Assembly (NCBI RefSeq): GCF_035982055.1
Contig: NZ_CP108427.1
Coordinates: forward strand, 7,749,001 to 7,813,000
Reading direction: 5' to 3'
From: Streptomyces sp. NBC_01288
Lineage (GTDB): Bacteria; Actinomycetota; Actinomycetes; Streptomycetales; Streptomycetaceae
DNA: 64,000 nt
In this document: positions 55,521 to 64,000 of the stretch, one piece after another
Numbering within the stretch: position 1 is the first letter of the stretch
Layout of the letters: each line of letters opens with the position of its first letter
The notes under the pieces: model-generated
The model's database searches: none
Seen by the model: the letters and a program-made list of their open reading frames with translations, nothing else
Told to the model about the DNA's origin: nothing
Position numbers and translations under genes: made by a program

Positions 55521-55539
55521 CTGGGGGCGGAGCCCCCAG
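55521..55539. terminator. Terminator hairpin between convergent genes
   Basis: CTGGGGGC-GGA-GCCCCCAG, a perfect 8-bp stem with a 3-nt loop, almost the same element as 2416-2434. It lies 69 bp after the SDR stop and 37 bp before the convergent metalloprotein gene. Confidence 0.65.
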
Positions 55540-55575
55540 GGACGCCCGCGTCAACACCAGTCACCTGAAAGGGAC

Positions 55576-56463
55576 TTACGTGTCGCACTCCAACACCGTC
55601 CGGCACAGAGAACACCTCGCCCGTACCCGCCCCCGCACCGGCACCCGGATGCGCTGATGACACGTAGGGCACGGGAAGGACACCCGAAGGCTGCCACCCC
55701 GGTCCCCGCTGAAGGCGTACGGCACGCCTGGCTGAGAACCCGGCCCGGGGGCATGCCGGCGGTCATGGGCGTACCGGCGCCGCCCCGCCCACCCCGCCGC
55801 GGTCAAGGGTGGTTGCTGCTCGTCACGCCGGGCCTGGGCCATGCCCTTGACGTACGCCGTGTAGGCCTGGGGACTGGTGAACCACACGGAGGGATCCTCG
55901 CCGAAGACCAGGGCCCGCTTCGCGAGGACGTACCCGAACTCCTCCGGCGTGAGATAGCCCAGCTTCTGCGAGGACGCCGAGTCCTCCCGGTACGCGTCCA
56001 GCAGCAGCCACCCCGCGCCCAGATACGTCGCCGCCGTGTCCGTGAGGATCTCGTTCTCACGGGTGCCGGGGAAGGACAGGTCGAGGCGGTGCAGATAGAC
56101 GTGCATCACCTCGTGCGCGAGAGCCGCGCCGATGTCCCGCCGATGCGTGCGGAACCGGTCGTTCAACTCGATGAAGTACTCGGGCCCCGCGGTGAGTTCG
56201 ACGTTCGCCGCATGCGTCATCTCACGGAAGCTGATGATCGGCCGGGCGTCCGGGAGCCGGTAGTGCCGGACCATCTCGCGCGCCACCCGCTGCGCGCCCA
56301 GGTGCAGGTCGTCCGTGTCGCAGAACGCCACGTCGACGGGGGCCACGCTGGTCGCGAACGTCTGGACGGTGTCGTAGGACAACCGCTTGTAGAGCGCGGT
56401 GATGGCGTCCCGCACCGTATCGAGGTGCGGGTAGCCGTGCTCGACCGGTCCGTCGTCCGCCAC
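55576..56463 (-). CDS. HExxH metallopeptidase-like protein with a zinc ribbon
   Basis: About 295 residues from GTG 56463 (GGGGG eight bases upstream). A middle helix carries the zinc-protease motif HEVMH in DIGAALAHEVMHVYLHR, followed 17 residues later by ENEILTDTAATYLGAGWLLL, a likely third ligand. The C-terminus is a zinc ribbon, CPTC then CSLC, separated by a basic stretch (HQRIRVPVRGRVRAR). It resembles ImmA/IrrE-type peptidases only in the motif. It is divergent from the MoxR-type operon; a functional link is an inference. Confidence 0.72.
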   Translation of the reverse strand: MADDGPVEHGYPHLDTVRDAITALYKRLSYDTVQTFATSVAPVDVAFCDTDDLHLGAQRVAREMVRHYRLPDARPIISFREMTHAANVELTAGPEYFIELNDRFRTHRRDIGAALAHEVMHVYLHRLDLSFPGTRENEILTDTAATYLGAGWLLLDAYREDSASSQKLGYLTPEEFGYVLAKRALVFGEDPSVWFTSPQAYTAYVKGMAQARRDEQQPPLTAAGWAGRRRYAHDRRHAPGPGSQPGVPYAFSGDRGGSLRVSFPCPTCHQRIRVPVRGRVRARCSLCRTVLECDT

Positions 56464-56643
56464 GTCCACAACCCCCAGAGACGCCCTGAACCCGCATCCA
56501 CTGTATGCCGGTGCGCACGAATGCACGCCCCTGAAATCCCCCTGACAGATCGCGGACGGGGAGGTTATGCTCCCCGCGATGACGACGATGACTGTTCACT
56601 TCGTACAGAGATCGGGGGTCCCGTCCGCGCAAGGTGAGAGCTG

Positions 56644-58047
56644 ATGCTCCCTCACACCGCGAACGGGGATTCCCGACTTTCCTTCTGGCCGCGCGTGCGC
56701 GAGTTCGCCGTGCCGCCCTCCATGATCGAGACCGCTACGGTCCGTCGGCACGCCGGGGACTGGGCGGGCGCCTGCGCCGCCGCGGGCGTGGACATCGATC
56801 TCGACCTACGGTCCGTAGCGCGCACCCACGGCCGGGAACTGGCCGCCAAGGTCCGCGCCGATCTCCGCCGACTCGCCCCTGACCTGCTCCGTTGGCATCT
56901 GCCGAGGATCGCGCCGGACGGCCTGCTGCGCCCGGGACTGACCCTCACCCTGGCCCGCTACGGCGACGAGGGCGATGGCGTTGGCGATGCCACGGGCCCG
57001 CCGTATCTGGTGGTCCGGACTCCGCCCGCCTGGGCGGACGGCGGTCAGCGGATCAGCCTCGCGCTGTGGGACGGCACCCGCCGTGCCGCCGACGCCCGTC
57101 GGCATCCGCATCCCCGGCCCAGCCGTTGGTTCCGCCTCGACCTGCACCGGCATCTGTGGGACGCGGGGAGGAGCGGTGAGCTGCGGGCCCGGTCGGGAGC
57201 GGACCGGCCGGAGATGCCGGACCCTCCGGAGGTGTCGGGGACGGTGCCGGAGGGACGCCACTGCGCCGTCGACCGATGGGCGGCGGAGGCGGCGATCCTG
57301 CTCCACGCCGAGGGACGTACGACCGGTCCCGTCACGGTACGGCTCGGCTCCCGGCACCGGCTCGCGCTGACCCTGGACCCGGTCGAGGACACCCTGCACA
57401 TCGCACCCGCACCGACGGACCGCGGCGCCACCGCACCACCGGTCCTCCCGGACGCGGCGACCTGGGTCCTGCCCGACCTGGAACTGCTCCGCACCGGTTC
57501 CATCGACGCCGACCAACTGCATCCACTGGTCGCCGCCGCACTTGTCCCGGATCGGCCTCGGCCCCAACCGCACGCTTCCACGCGGATGTTGGACCGGGCG
57601 GCGGTGGCAGGCCAACCGCACCTGATCGACTGCCGGGGCGCCCAGCACCGTATCGGCCTGGTCGACGGCGTACTGGCACCCCTGGACCACGATCCGGCCG
57701 AGATCCGCCGCGAGGAACTGCTGGTCGCGCTGACCGGCACCCCGCTGCCCTGCCTCCAGGCCATCGACGAGGCCCACCGTCACCCGGACTGTCTCACCGG
57801 CGTGCGCGAACGTCTCGTCCACGGGGACACCGCCGGCGCGCTGGCCGTCGTAGAAGGACTGCTCGGTCCGGACGCGGTGCTGCGCGGTGGCGCGTTGCGG
57901 GACGAACTCCGGGCGGCTGCGGAACGGCGGCTCGTGTACGGGCTGTTCAGGGCGGGCCTGGCCGAACCGGGCCCACGGTCCGGCCACTTCTTCCCGGGAC
58001 TTCCGCACCCCCAAAAGCTCCGCCCCCGCCGCACCACCGGCCACTGA
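56644..58047 (+). CDS. Unknown protein preceding MoxR
   Basis: A 467-residue protein from ATG 56644. It has no membrane span or signal. The N-terminal region has the basic, helical segment HGRELAAKVRADLRRLAPDL, the middle has beta-rich segments (GPVTVRLGSRHRLALTLDP), and the C-terminus is helical (ALAVVEGLLGPDAVLRGGAL). I recognise no family. It lies 76 bp before the MoxR gene on the same strand, so it is probably the third component of that ATPase-vWA set. Confidence 0.72.
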   Translation: MLPHTANGDSRLSFWPRVREFAVPPSMIETATVRRHAGDWAGACAAAGVDIDLDLRSVARTHGRELAAKVRADLRRLAPDLLRWHLPRIAPDGLLRPGLTLTLARYGDEGDGVGDATGPPYLVVRTPPAWADGGQRISLALWDGTRRAADARRHPHPRPSRWFRLDLHRHLWDAGRSGELRARSGADRPEMPDPPEVSGTVPEGRHCAVDRWAAEAAILLHAEGRTTGPVTVRLGSRHRLALTLDPVEDTLHIAPAPTDRGATAPPVLPDAATWVLPDLELLRTGSIDADQLHPLVAAALVPDRPRPQPHASTRMLDRAAVAGQPHLIDCRGAQHRIGLVDGVLAPLDHDPAEIRREELLVALTGTPLPCLQAIDEAHRHPDCLTGVRERLVHGDTAGALAVVEGLLGPDAVLRGGALRDELRAAAERRLVYGLFRAGLAEPGPRSGHFFPGLPHPQKLRPRRTTGH

Positions 58048-58123
58048 CCGCACGGGACTTCGCCCCCGCCGTCACCCACGCACGCCTCACCTCACCCCAA
58101 CTCGACCCCAAAGGTGACCACAT

Positions 58124-59374
58124 ATGCCCACACGCACCCTGTACGCCGCCCTCAACCCCGCCGACCCCATCCCCTCACCCGCCCAACTCGACGTCGCCGA
58201 GGACTTGTTGACCCTCCTGCGCGACACCACCACCGAACCCCGCCCCGACACCCAACTGGAGGCCCTCACCCTCGCCGTCGCCGCCGACCTTCCCGTCCTG
58301 CTGTGGGGCGAGCCGGGTATCGGCAAGACGGCCGCGCTCACGCAGCTCGCCGCCGCTCTGGACCTGCCGTTGACCACGGTGATCGCCAGCGTGCACGAGC
58401 CGTCCGACTTCTCCGGGCTGCCCGTCGTGGGCGACGATCCGGCCGAGCAGGGCGTCCCCATGGCGCCGCCGGACTGGGCCGTACGGCTCGTGCGGGCGGG
58501 GCGGGGGCTGTTGTTCCTGGACGAGTTGTCGACCGCGCCGCCGGCCGTGCAGGCCGCGCTGCTGCGGCTGGTGCTGGAGCGGCGGATCGGGGCGCTGCGG
58601 TTGCCGCCGGGGGTGCGGATCGTGGCCGCCGCCAACCCGCGGTCCTCGGCGGCCGACGGCTGGGAGCTGAGCCCGCCGCTCGCGAACCGGTTCGTGCACC
58701 TTCAGTGGACCCACGACCACGAGGTCGTCGTACGCGGACTCGGTGGCACCTGGCCCCGGGCGACCCTGCCGCGGCTCGACCCGGAGAAGCTGCCCGAGGC
58801 CGTGGACTTCGCGCGCCGCGCGGTGTGCGGGTTGCTCACCGGCCGCCCCAAGCTCGTCCACCAACTGCCCAGCAGTGAGACGCGGCGCGGTGGCGCCTGG
58901 CCGTCGCCCCGGAGCTGGGAGATGGCGATGAGCCTGATCGCGTTCGCGACCGCGGCCGGTTCCTCCCGGGAGGTGCTGTCCCTGCTGGTCAGGGGCACGG
59001 TGGGGGACGGTCCCGGCCTGGAGTTGCTGGCCTGCGTGGACCGGATGGACCTTCCCGACCCCGAGATCTTCCTCACCGACCCGACGGCCGGTGAGCTGCC
59101 TGCGCGCGGGGATCTGCGCCAGGCCGTGCTCGACGGTGTGGTGGCCGCGGTCCGCAACCGTCCCGACCGGGCCCGCTGGGACGCGGCCTGGGCGCTGCTG
59201 GTCCGGGCGTTGGAGACCGGCGCCCCGGACCTGGTCGTCGTCCCCGCGACCACCCTCGCCTCGCTGCGCCGCGAGGACTGGGACGTACCCCCGGCCATCG
59301 AGCGACTCGCCGGAGTCGTCACCCTGTCGCAGCGGGCGGACCGCGCCGCCGAGGCGGCGAAGGCCCGCCGATGA
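58124..59374 (+). CDS. MoxR-type AAA ATPase
   Basis: A 416-residue AAA+ ATPase. Walker A is GEPGIGKTAALTQLAAAL (residues 62-69), Walker B is GLLFLDELSTAPPAVQAALL, sensor 1 is IVAAANPRSS, and the arginine-finger region is LSPPLANRFVHL. MoxR proteins act as chaperone-like ATPases with vWA partners, and the next gene is such a vWA protein, overlapping by 4 bp (ATGA). The target of the complex is unknown. The C-terminal 130 residues form the lid and an extra helical part. Confidence 0.92.
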   Translation: MPTRTLYAALNPADPIPSPAQLDVAEDLLTLLRDTTTEPRPDTQLEALTLAVAADLPVLLWGEPGIGKTAALTQLAAALDLPLTTVIASVHEPSDFSGLPVVGDDPAEQGVPMAPPDWAVRLVRAGRGLLFLDELSTAPPAVQAALLRLVLERRIGALRLPPGVRIVAAANPRSSAADGWELSPPLANRFVHLQWTHDHEVVVRGLGGTWPRATLPRLDPEKLPEAVDFARRAVCGLLTGRPKLVHQLPSSETRRGGAWPSPRSWEMAMSLIAFATAAGSSREVLSLLVRGTVGDGPGLELLACVDRMDLPDPEIFLTDPTAGELPARGDLRQAVLDGVVAAVRNRPDRARWDAAWALLVRALETGAPDLVVVPATTLASLRREDWDVPPAIERLAGVVTLSQRADRAAEAAKARR

Positions 59375-60627
59375 CCGCGCAATCAGCGACCGGCCTCGAC
59401 CTCGACAAGCTCTTCGCCGCCCGCCTCTACGCCGCCCGCGCCCGCCCCTACCTCGCCACGGCCCTGTTCGCCCTCCACACGGTCGAGTCGCGTCAGGTCC
59501 CGACGATGGCCGTCGACCGGCACTGGCGCTGCTACGTCTCGCCGGGTTTCGTGGACCGGATGTCCGTCGAGGACCTGGCCGGCGTCTGGGTCCACGAGGT
59601 CTCGCACCTCCTTCGCGACCACCACGGGCGCAGCGACCGTGTCGCCCGCGAGCGCGAACTGACCGGTCCGGGGGAGCGGTTGCGGATGAACATCGCCGCC
59701 GACATGGAGATCAACGACGACGCGTACGGCGACGGCCTGGTCACCCCCGAAGGTGCGGTCCAGCCGGGGAAGTTGGGGCTGCCCGCCGGGAACCTGATGG
59801 AGGACTACCTGCGCTGGTTCCAACTCGGCCCGCGCACCCAGGAGTTGGCGTGGCTGGACTGCGGCAGCGGCGCCGACGGCCTTGACCGGGGCTGGGAGTT
59901 GGGGCCCGACGGCGCGCACGGACTCAGCGAGCAACAGCGCGACGCGGTCCGCTTCCGGGTGGCACAGGGCATCACCGGCCACCCCGGCAGCGCCCCCAGC
60001 GGGTGGCGACGGTGGGCGGAGGACGCGTTCCATCCGCCGCAGCCGTGGCGGGAGTTGCTGGGCGCGGCGGTCCGCTCGGCGGTCTCCGCTCCGGGCGTGG
60101 GCGAGGACTACACCTACGGAAGGCCCTCGCGCCGCTCGGTGTCACTGCCCGGCATCGTGCTGCCGAGCCTGCGCCGCCGGCCGCCCCGGGTGTGCGTGGT
60201 GATCGACACCTCCGGGTCGGTCAGCGACGCCGAGCTGGGCAGCGCGCTCCTCGAAGTCGCCGCGATCTCCCGGGCCGTGGGCGGGCGCCGCGACCTGGTC
60301 TCCGTGGTGTCCTGCGACGCGGCCGCCCAGGTCGCGCAACCGCTGTGCCGCGCCGAGGGCATCGAGCTGCTGGGCGGCGGCGGCACGGATCTGCGCACCG
60401 GCTTCGCCAAGGCGCTGCGCGGGCAGCCCGACGCCGTCGTCGTCCTCACCGACGGCCAGACACCCTGGCCGGAGTCACGACCGCCGTGCCGGACGGTGGT
60501 CGGCCTGTTCCCGCGCCGGCACGAGGACGGGGCGTCGTACGACGAGGACGACCCCGACTACGTGCCGGACACACCGCCCGACTGGGCGCGGGTGGTCGAG
60601 ATCGGGTCCGTGCCCGTCGGCCGATGA
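59371..60627 (+). CDS. DUF2201-like HExxH plus vWA protein
   Basis: A 418-residue partner of the MoxR ATPase. The N-terminal metallopeptidase-like domain has HEVSH at residues 75-79 (GVWVHEVSHLLRDHHG) followed by MNIAADMEINDDA, a likely third ligand region. The C-terminal vWA domain has the MIDAS motif in VVIDTSGSVSDAE, then GGGGTDLRTGF and VVVLTDGQTPWP. It matches the DUF2201 layout. The enzyme activity and substrate are not known. Confidence 0.9.
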   Translation: MTAQSATGLDLDKLFAARLYAARARPYLATALFALHTVESRQVPTMAVDRHWRCYVSPGFVDRMSVEDLAGVWVHEVSHLLRDHHGRSDRVARERELTGPGERLRMNIAADMEINDDAYGDGLVTPEGAVQPGKLGLPAGNLMEDYLRWFQLGPRTQELAWLDCGSGADGLDRGWELGPDGAHGLSEQQRDAVRFRVAQGITGHPGSAPSGWRRWAEDAFHPPQPWRELLGAAVRSAVSAPGVGEDYTYGRPSRRSVSLPGIVLPSLRRRPPRVCVVIDTSGSVSDAELGSALLEVAAISRAVGGRRDLVSVVSCDAAAQVAQPLCRAEGIELLGGGGTDLRTGFAKALRGQPDAVVVLTDGQTPWPESRPPCRTVVGLFPRRHEDGASYDEDDPDYVPDTPPDWARVVEIGSVPVGR

Positions 60628-60679
60628 TCCCTCGGCCCTCTCCAGACCCTCCAGAGCCCTAGAGACCCCTCAGAGCCCG

Positions 60680-62455
60680 CTACAGACCCTTCAGCGTGAG
60701 GGCGAACTCCGAAGGGCCCGGCGCCTCTTGAAGCTCCAGGACCCACACGTCGTTCACGCCCTCCCGCAGCACGGCACCGGGGACGTACAACTCCCGTTGC
60801 GGCCCGGCCGACCAGTACCGCCCCAGATTGAACCCGTTGACCCACACGAACCCCCGTGTCCAGCCCGGCAGTTCGAGCAGGGCGTCCCCGGCGCCGCGCA
60901 CCTCGACGGTGCCCCGGTACAGCCCGGGGGAGCCGTCCGCGGGCAGCTCCCGCAGCGGCACCCCCTCGACGTCGTCCAGAGAGTCCAGCGAGTCGAGCGC
61001 GTCCAACCGCAGCCCACGCGCGCGTACGTCGTGCAGATACTGCCGCTCGTGCAACAGCCCCCCGGTGATCCCCTTCGCCTCCCCGAGCCGCGGCCCGTAA
61101 TTGACCCTCCCCAGGGACTCCACCCACAACTGCACACGCGCGTGCCCGGCGACGGGCTCCTTGAGCTGTTCGTCGCCCTCCGTGAGGACCCCGGCCTGCT
61201 CCCCGTCGACATACACCACCGCGAGGTCCCGCAGCCCGCGCGCGGTGAGCGGATACGGTACGCGCGGTCCCGGAACGGTCACTTCGTAGCGGACGATTCC
61301 GCGGTCCACGTCCAGTTCCTCGAAGGTCGGCGGCACCGGACCCTCGGTCTCCGGACCGCCGCGCGCCTCCAGTACGGCGGCCAGGGGCGTCCAGCCGGTC
61401 AGGCTCACCCCGGCCGGGGCGCCCAACACTGCCGGGGCGGGCGGGAGTTCGGGCAGCGGGCCGTCCGCGTACGCGGCCAGCACCTCGCGGAAGCGCCAGA
61501 ACTTGTCCGTGGGGCGCCCGTACTCGTCGATCGGGGCGTCGTAGTCGTACGACGTCACATCGGGCTCCAGCGGGCCCTCGTGCAGCGCGCCGCCGCCCCG
61601 GTTGGCGCCCGCCCAGCCGGCGAAGTTGGTGCCGCCGTGCGCCATGTAGAGGTTGACCGACGCGCCGCACTCCAGGATCTCGCGCAGCGCGTCCGCCGCG
61701 TCCCCGGCATCGCGGACGACGTGCTCGCCGCCCCAGTGGTCGAACCAGCCGCACCAGAACTCCATGCACATCAACGGCCCTTCGGGCTGATGCCCGCGCA
61801 GCGTCTCGAAGGCCACGCGCGCGTGGGACCCGAAATTCACCGTCGCGAGGACACCGGGGACCGAACCGCCGTTCAGCATGAAGTCCTCGGGACCGTCCGA
61901 GGTGAACAGCGGAACCGTGACCCCCTGGTCCCGCAACAACTCCTCCACGCGCCGCAGATACACCGAGTCCGAGCCGTAACTGCCGTACTCGTTCTCGATC
62001 TGCACCATGATCACCGGGCCGCCGCGGTCGAGCTGCCGGGACACGACCTCGGGCAGCAACTCCCGGAACCAGCGCTCCAGGTGGTCCAGGAAGCGGGCGT
62101 CACGCGTACGCGCGCGTGCCCCCAGTTCGCCGGTCAGCCAGTGCGGCAGCCCGCCGTTCTCCCACTCCGCGCAGATGTACGGCCCCGGGCGCACGATCGC
62201 CCACAGGCCCGCCTCCCGCGCGGCGTCCAGGAACCGGCCCAGCGCCCGGACGTCCCGGAAGTCGCCCGGCGCCGGCTCGTGCAGGTTCCACGGGACGTAC
62301 GTCTCCACGCAGTTGAGGCCCATCGCCCGCAGCATCGCCAGCCGGTGTCCCCAGCTCGCCTCGTGCACCCGGAAGTAGTGCAGTGCCCCGGACAGCAGCC
62401 GCACCGGCCGCCCGTCCAGCAGAAAGTCCCTGTCGCCCACCGTGAACTCACTCAT
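60680..62455 (-). CDS. GH35 beta-galactosidase
   Basis: A 591-residue family 35 glycosidase, intracellular (no signal peptide). Catalytic residues are in VIMVQIENEYGSYGSD (acid/base Glu) and PLMCMEFWCGWFDHWGG (nucleophile Glu). Other family blocks are GALHYFRVHEASWGHRL, YVPWNLHEPAPGDF, and NLYMAHGGTNFAGWAGAN; the C-terminal beta-sandwich domains end in GFVWVNGFNLGRYWSAGPQ. ATG 62455 has GGGGAGAG eight bases upstream. It is divergent from an AraC-family regulator that likely controls it. Confidence 0.93.
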   Translation of the reverse strand: MSEFTVGDRDFLLDGRPVRLLSGALHYFRVHEASWGHRLAMLRAMGLNCVETYVPWNLHEPAPGDFRDVRALGRFLDAAREAGLWAIVRPGPYICAEWENGGLPHWLTGELGARARTRDARFLDHLERWFRELLPEVVSRQLDRGGPVIMVQIENEYGSYGSDSVYLRRVEELLRDQGVTVPLFTSDGPEDFMLNGGSVPGVLATVNFGSHARVAFETLRGHQPEGPLMCMEFWCGWFDHWGGEHVVRDAGDAADALREILECGASVNLYMAHGGTNFAGWAGANRGGGALHEGPLEPDVTSYDYDAPIDEYGRPTDKFWRFREVLAAYADGPLPELPPAPAVLGAPAGVSLTGWTPLAAVLEARGGPETEGPVPPTFEELDVDRGIVRYEVTVPGPRVPYPLTARGLRDLAVVYVDGEQAGVLTEGDEQLKEPVAGHARVQLWVESLGRVNYGPRLGEAKGITGGLLHERQYLHDVRARGLRLDALDSLDSLDDVEGVPLRELPADGSPGLYRGTVEVRGAGDALLELPGWTRGFVWVNGFNLGRYWSAGPQRELYVPGAVLREGVNDVWVLELQEAPGPSEFALTLKGL

Positions 62456-62551
62456 GCCGACGACTCTCTCCCCTTGGCGCCGATCACGTCCATGGACAAA
62501 GATCGCCGCTACTTGGACCGAGCGGACCGAACACCGTGTGAGGGGGCGCCG

Positions 62552-63442
62552 ATGTACCACACCTGGATGCGTTTCTTCACGCCCACACCCGCCCACCACC
62601 GCCTCGGTCTCGCCTGCCTCGGCGTGGGCCTCCAGCACGGCGCCCTGCCCACCGTCGGACCCCGCACCCTCGACCACCACGTCGCCGTCGTGATCAGCGC
62701 GGGCGGCGGCTGGTACCTGGGCCCCGACGGCCGCCGTACGACCGTCACCGCGCCCGCGCTGCTGTGGCTCACCCCCGGAGTGCCGCACCACTACGCGCCC
62801 GACCCCGGCGGCGGCTGGGACGAGGGGTTCGTCGACTTCACCGGGCCCGCGACCACGACGTACACCGAACTCGGCTACATCGAGCCGGAACGGCCCGTGG
62901 TGGCCCTCTCGGACGCTGCCGGACCCCGTGCGGTCATCGGGCGCATGGCCCGCGCCGCACGCCGTGGCAACCCCCTTCTGGAGGTGGAGACCGGCGCCGC
63001 CGTCCACGAACTCCTGGTCGCCCTGCGCCGCGCCCGCGCCGACCTCGCCCCCGACGGCGACCCGGTCCTCCAGGCCCTCGCCCGCGACGCCTGCCTGCCG
63101 CTCACCGTCGCCGACCACGCGGCCCGGCACGGCATGAGCCCCGCCGCCCTGCGCACCGCCGTCCGCCAGGGCGCCGGATGCAGCCCCAAGGACTACCTCC
63201 TCGGCATCCGCCTGGGCCGCGCCAAGGAACTGCTCGCCGCCACCGAACTCCCGGTCGCCGCCGTCGCCCGCCGCGTCGGCTACGACGACCCCGCCTATTT
63301 CAGCCGCCTGTTCACCCGCCGCGTCGGCATGCCACCCGTCCGCTTCCGCGCCCAGCAGGGCCGTACCGTCCCCGGCGGCTGGAGCGACCAAGTGCCCGAC
63401 CCGGCCGATCCACCGATCATCGAGTGGCCGCACGCCACATAG
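62552..63442 (+). CDS. AraC-family regulator
   Basis: A 296-residue regulator from ATG 62552 with GAGGGGG seven bases upstream. The N-terminal cupin domain has VVISAGGGWYLGPDGRR and LLWLTPGVPHHYAPDP. The C-terminal double helix-turn-helix covers residues 195-285: VADHAARHGMSPAALRTAVR, then VAAVARRVGYDDPAYFSRLF, the AraC signature. It is divergent from the beta-galactosidase with 96 bp between the starts, so control of that gene by a galactoside is likely. Confidence 0.92.
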   Translation: MYHTWMRFFTPTPAHHRLGLACLGVGLQHGALPTVGPRTLDHHVAVVISAGGGWYLGPDGRRTTVTAPALLWLTPGVPHHYAPDPGGGWDEGFVDFTGPATTTYTELGYIEPERPVVALSDAAGPRAVIGRMARAARRGNPLLEVETGAAVHELLVALRRARADLAPDGDPVLQALARDACLPLTVADHAARHGMSPAALRTAVRQGAGCSPKDYLLGIRLGRAKELLAATELPVAAVARRVGYDDPAYFSRLFTRRVGMPPVRFRAQQGRTVPGGWSDQVPDPADPPIIEWPHAT

Positions 63443-63491
63443 GCGCACACCACACAGGGGCCGATCATCGAGTGGTCGCACGCCACGTAGG
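63413..63491 (+). repeat. Direct duplication at the AraC 3' end, ahead of chorismate mutase
   Basis: Two 31-bp copies, starting CCGATCATCGAGTGG, at 63413-63443 and 63461-63491, with two mismatches and a 17-bp spacer. Copy 1 is the last nine codons and stop of the regulator; copy 2 lies between the genes and ends 10 bp before the chorismate mutase ATG, thus forming its leader. Confidence 0.85.
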
Positions 63492-63501
63492 GTGGTCGCC
63501 C

Positions 63502-63852
63502 ATGACCACCAGCACCAACGGAACCGGTGACGTCGACCCCGCCGTGCGCGAGGAGCTCGCCCGGCTGCGCGACAGCATCGACAACATCGACGCGGCCGTC
63601 GTCCACATGCTCGCCGAACGCTTCAAGGCCACCCAGCAGGTCGGTGTCCTCAAGGCCACCCACCGGCTGCCGCCCGCCGACCCGGCCCGCGAGGCCCGCC
63701 AGATCGAACGCCTCCGCGCGCTGGCCGAAAGCGCCAAGCTGGACCCGGCGTTCGCTGAGAAGTTCCTGAATTTCATTATTGGTGAGGTGATCCGCCACCA
63801 CGAGCGCATCGCGGAGGACGCCGTGAACGGCGGTTCACCCACGGCGAACTGA
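63502..63852 (+). CDS. aroQ: Chorismate mutase (AroQ type)
   Basis: A 116-residue stand-alone AroQ-fold chorismate mutase converting chorismate to prephenate for Phe and Tyr synthesis. The AroQ helix signature is visible: ELARLRDSIDNIDAAVVHML, AERFKATQQVGVLKATHRLP, and AREARQIERLRALAESAKLD, giving the expected Arg, Lys and Arg active-site residues. ATG 63502 follows a repeated leader. It is probably a separate unit from the AraC gene. Together with trpE in this window, it represents the other branch from chorismate. Confidence 0.92.
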   Translation: MTTSTNGTGDVDPAVREELARLRDSIDNIDAAVVHMLAERFKATQQVGVLKATHRLPPADPAREARQIERLRALAESAKLDPAFAEKFLNFIIGEVIRHHERIAEDAVNGGSPTAN

Positions 63853-64000
63853 CCTCGCGCGTCCGGTAAGGGGCGTGACAGCGGGGCGAGTTCGGGGCCA
63901 TGCTGCGCTGTGCACTCCTTGTGCACTCCATGTCAGTCGACGGGCACACCCCGTCAACGCCTGCGTCATAAGCTGGTTGTCCCACGCGGGAGGGACGTCG
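63853..64000 (+). promoter_or_regulatory. Intergenic region with a likely start signal for a gene beyond the window
   Basis: No gene is visible in these 148 bp. GTGCACTCC occurs twice in a row near 63911-63928, and GGGAGG at 63988-63994 looks like a ribosome binding site for a gene starting just past the window end. Confidence 0.4.

Noticed and set aside
56557..56576. Hairpin CGGGGAG-GTTATG-CTCCCCG upstream of the 467-residue gene
   Set aside because: Only 7 bp and in a GC-rich gap where such pairs arise by chance; I could not assign a role.
60628..60680. Short CCTCCAGAG-like repeats between the vWA gene and the beta-galactosidase
   Set aside because: Very short and imperfect; may only reflect the convergent gene ends.
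62456..63481. N-terminal extension of the beta-galactosidase
   Set aside because: The frame continues through the opposite AraC gene, with unnatural composition; the family N-terminus and a good ribosome site are at 62455.

Overview
The window is about 72% G+C, uses GTG and TTG starts freely, packs genes with 1-13 bp overlaps, and carries intergenic repeats I recognise from Streptomyces. With a TrpM-like small ORF, PriA in place of HisA, and the his and trp genes next to gltBD, this is a Streptomyces chromosome arm close to the core.

Layout. 1-2.4 kb: the end of an ABC exporter (ATPase, permease) and a DUF2567-type membrane protein. 2.6-6.8 kb, minus strand: YbaK, a LON-domain protein, a helical-repeat hypothetical, and a beta-helix/membrane protein. 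6.9-12.7 kb: his operon hisD-hisC-hisB-small membrane ORF-hisH-priA-ridA-hisF, closed by a terminator. 12.8-14.8 kb: an ArsR-type regulator and MFS exporter behind a perfect 24-bp-arm palindrome. 15.6-24.5 kb: hisI-trpE, three small membrane-protein genes, trpC-trpM-trpB-trpA, a DsbA-like protein and lgt.

24.6-33.1 kb, minus strand: seven genes in which every junction overlaps: four divergent ADP-ribosylglycohydrolase paralogues, a PfkB sugar kinase, a class III CoA-transferase and a CitE-like lyase. One paralogue has a roughly 270-residue N-terminal tandem-repeat region and a damaged metal site. I consider this the best candidate for an undescribed system. It is divergent from a VIT/CCC1-type transporter that has a strong iron box in its promoter. 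34.5-40.6 kb: gltB-gltD behind a GlnR-like site. 40.7-44.6 kb: GH46 chitosanase, a vWA protein, HutD, and a lone cytochrome bc1 cytochrome b.

44.6-55.5 kb: a cluster matching the mycobacterial KstR2 regulon for breakdown of steroid rings C and D (HIP): two acyl-CoA dehydrogenases, ipdF, kstR2, fadA6, ipdC, ipdB, ipdA, echA20 and two further SDRs. Two KstR2-like palindromes sit in the two divergent promoters, so two sites could control the whole set. A Phd/RelE toxin-antitoxin pair with its own TGTACA operator is inserted in the middle.

55.6-60.6 kb: an HExxH/zinc-ribbon protein divergent from a three-gene set (unknown protein, MoxR-type AAA ATPase, HExxH plus vWA protein). 60.7-63.9 kb: GH35 beta-galactosidase with a divergent AraC regulator, then chorismate mutase. 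I saw no tRNA, rRNA, CRISPR array, transposase or prophage gene.
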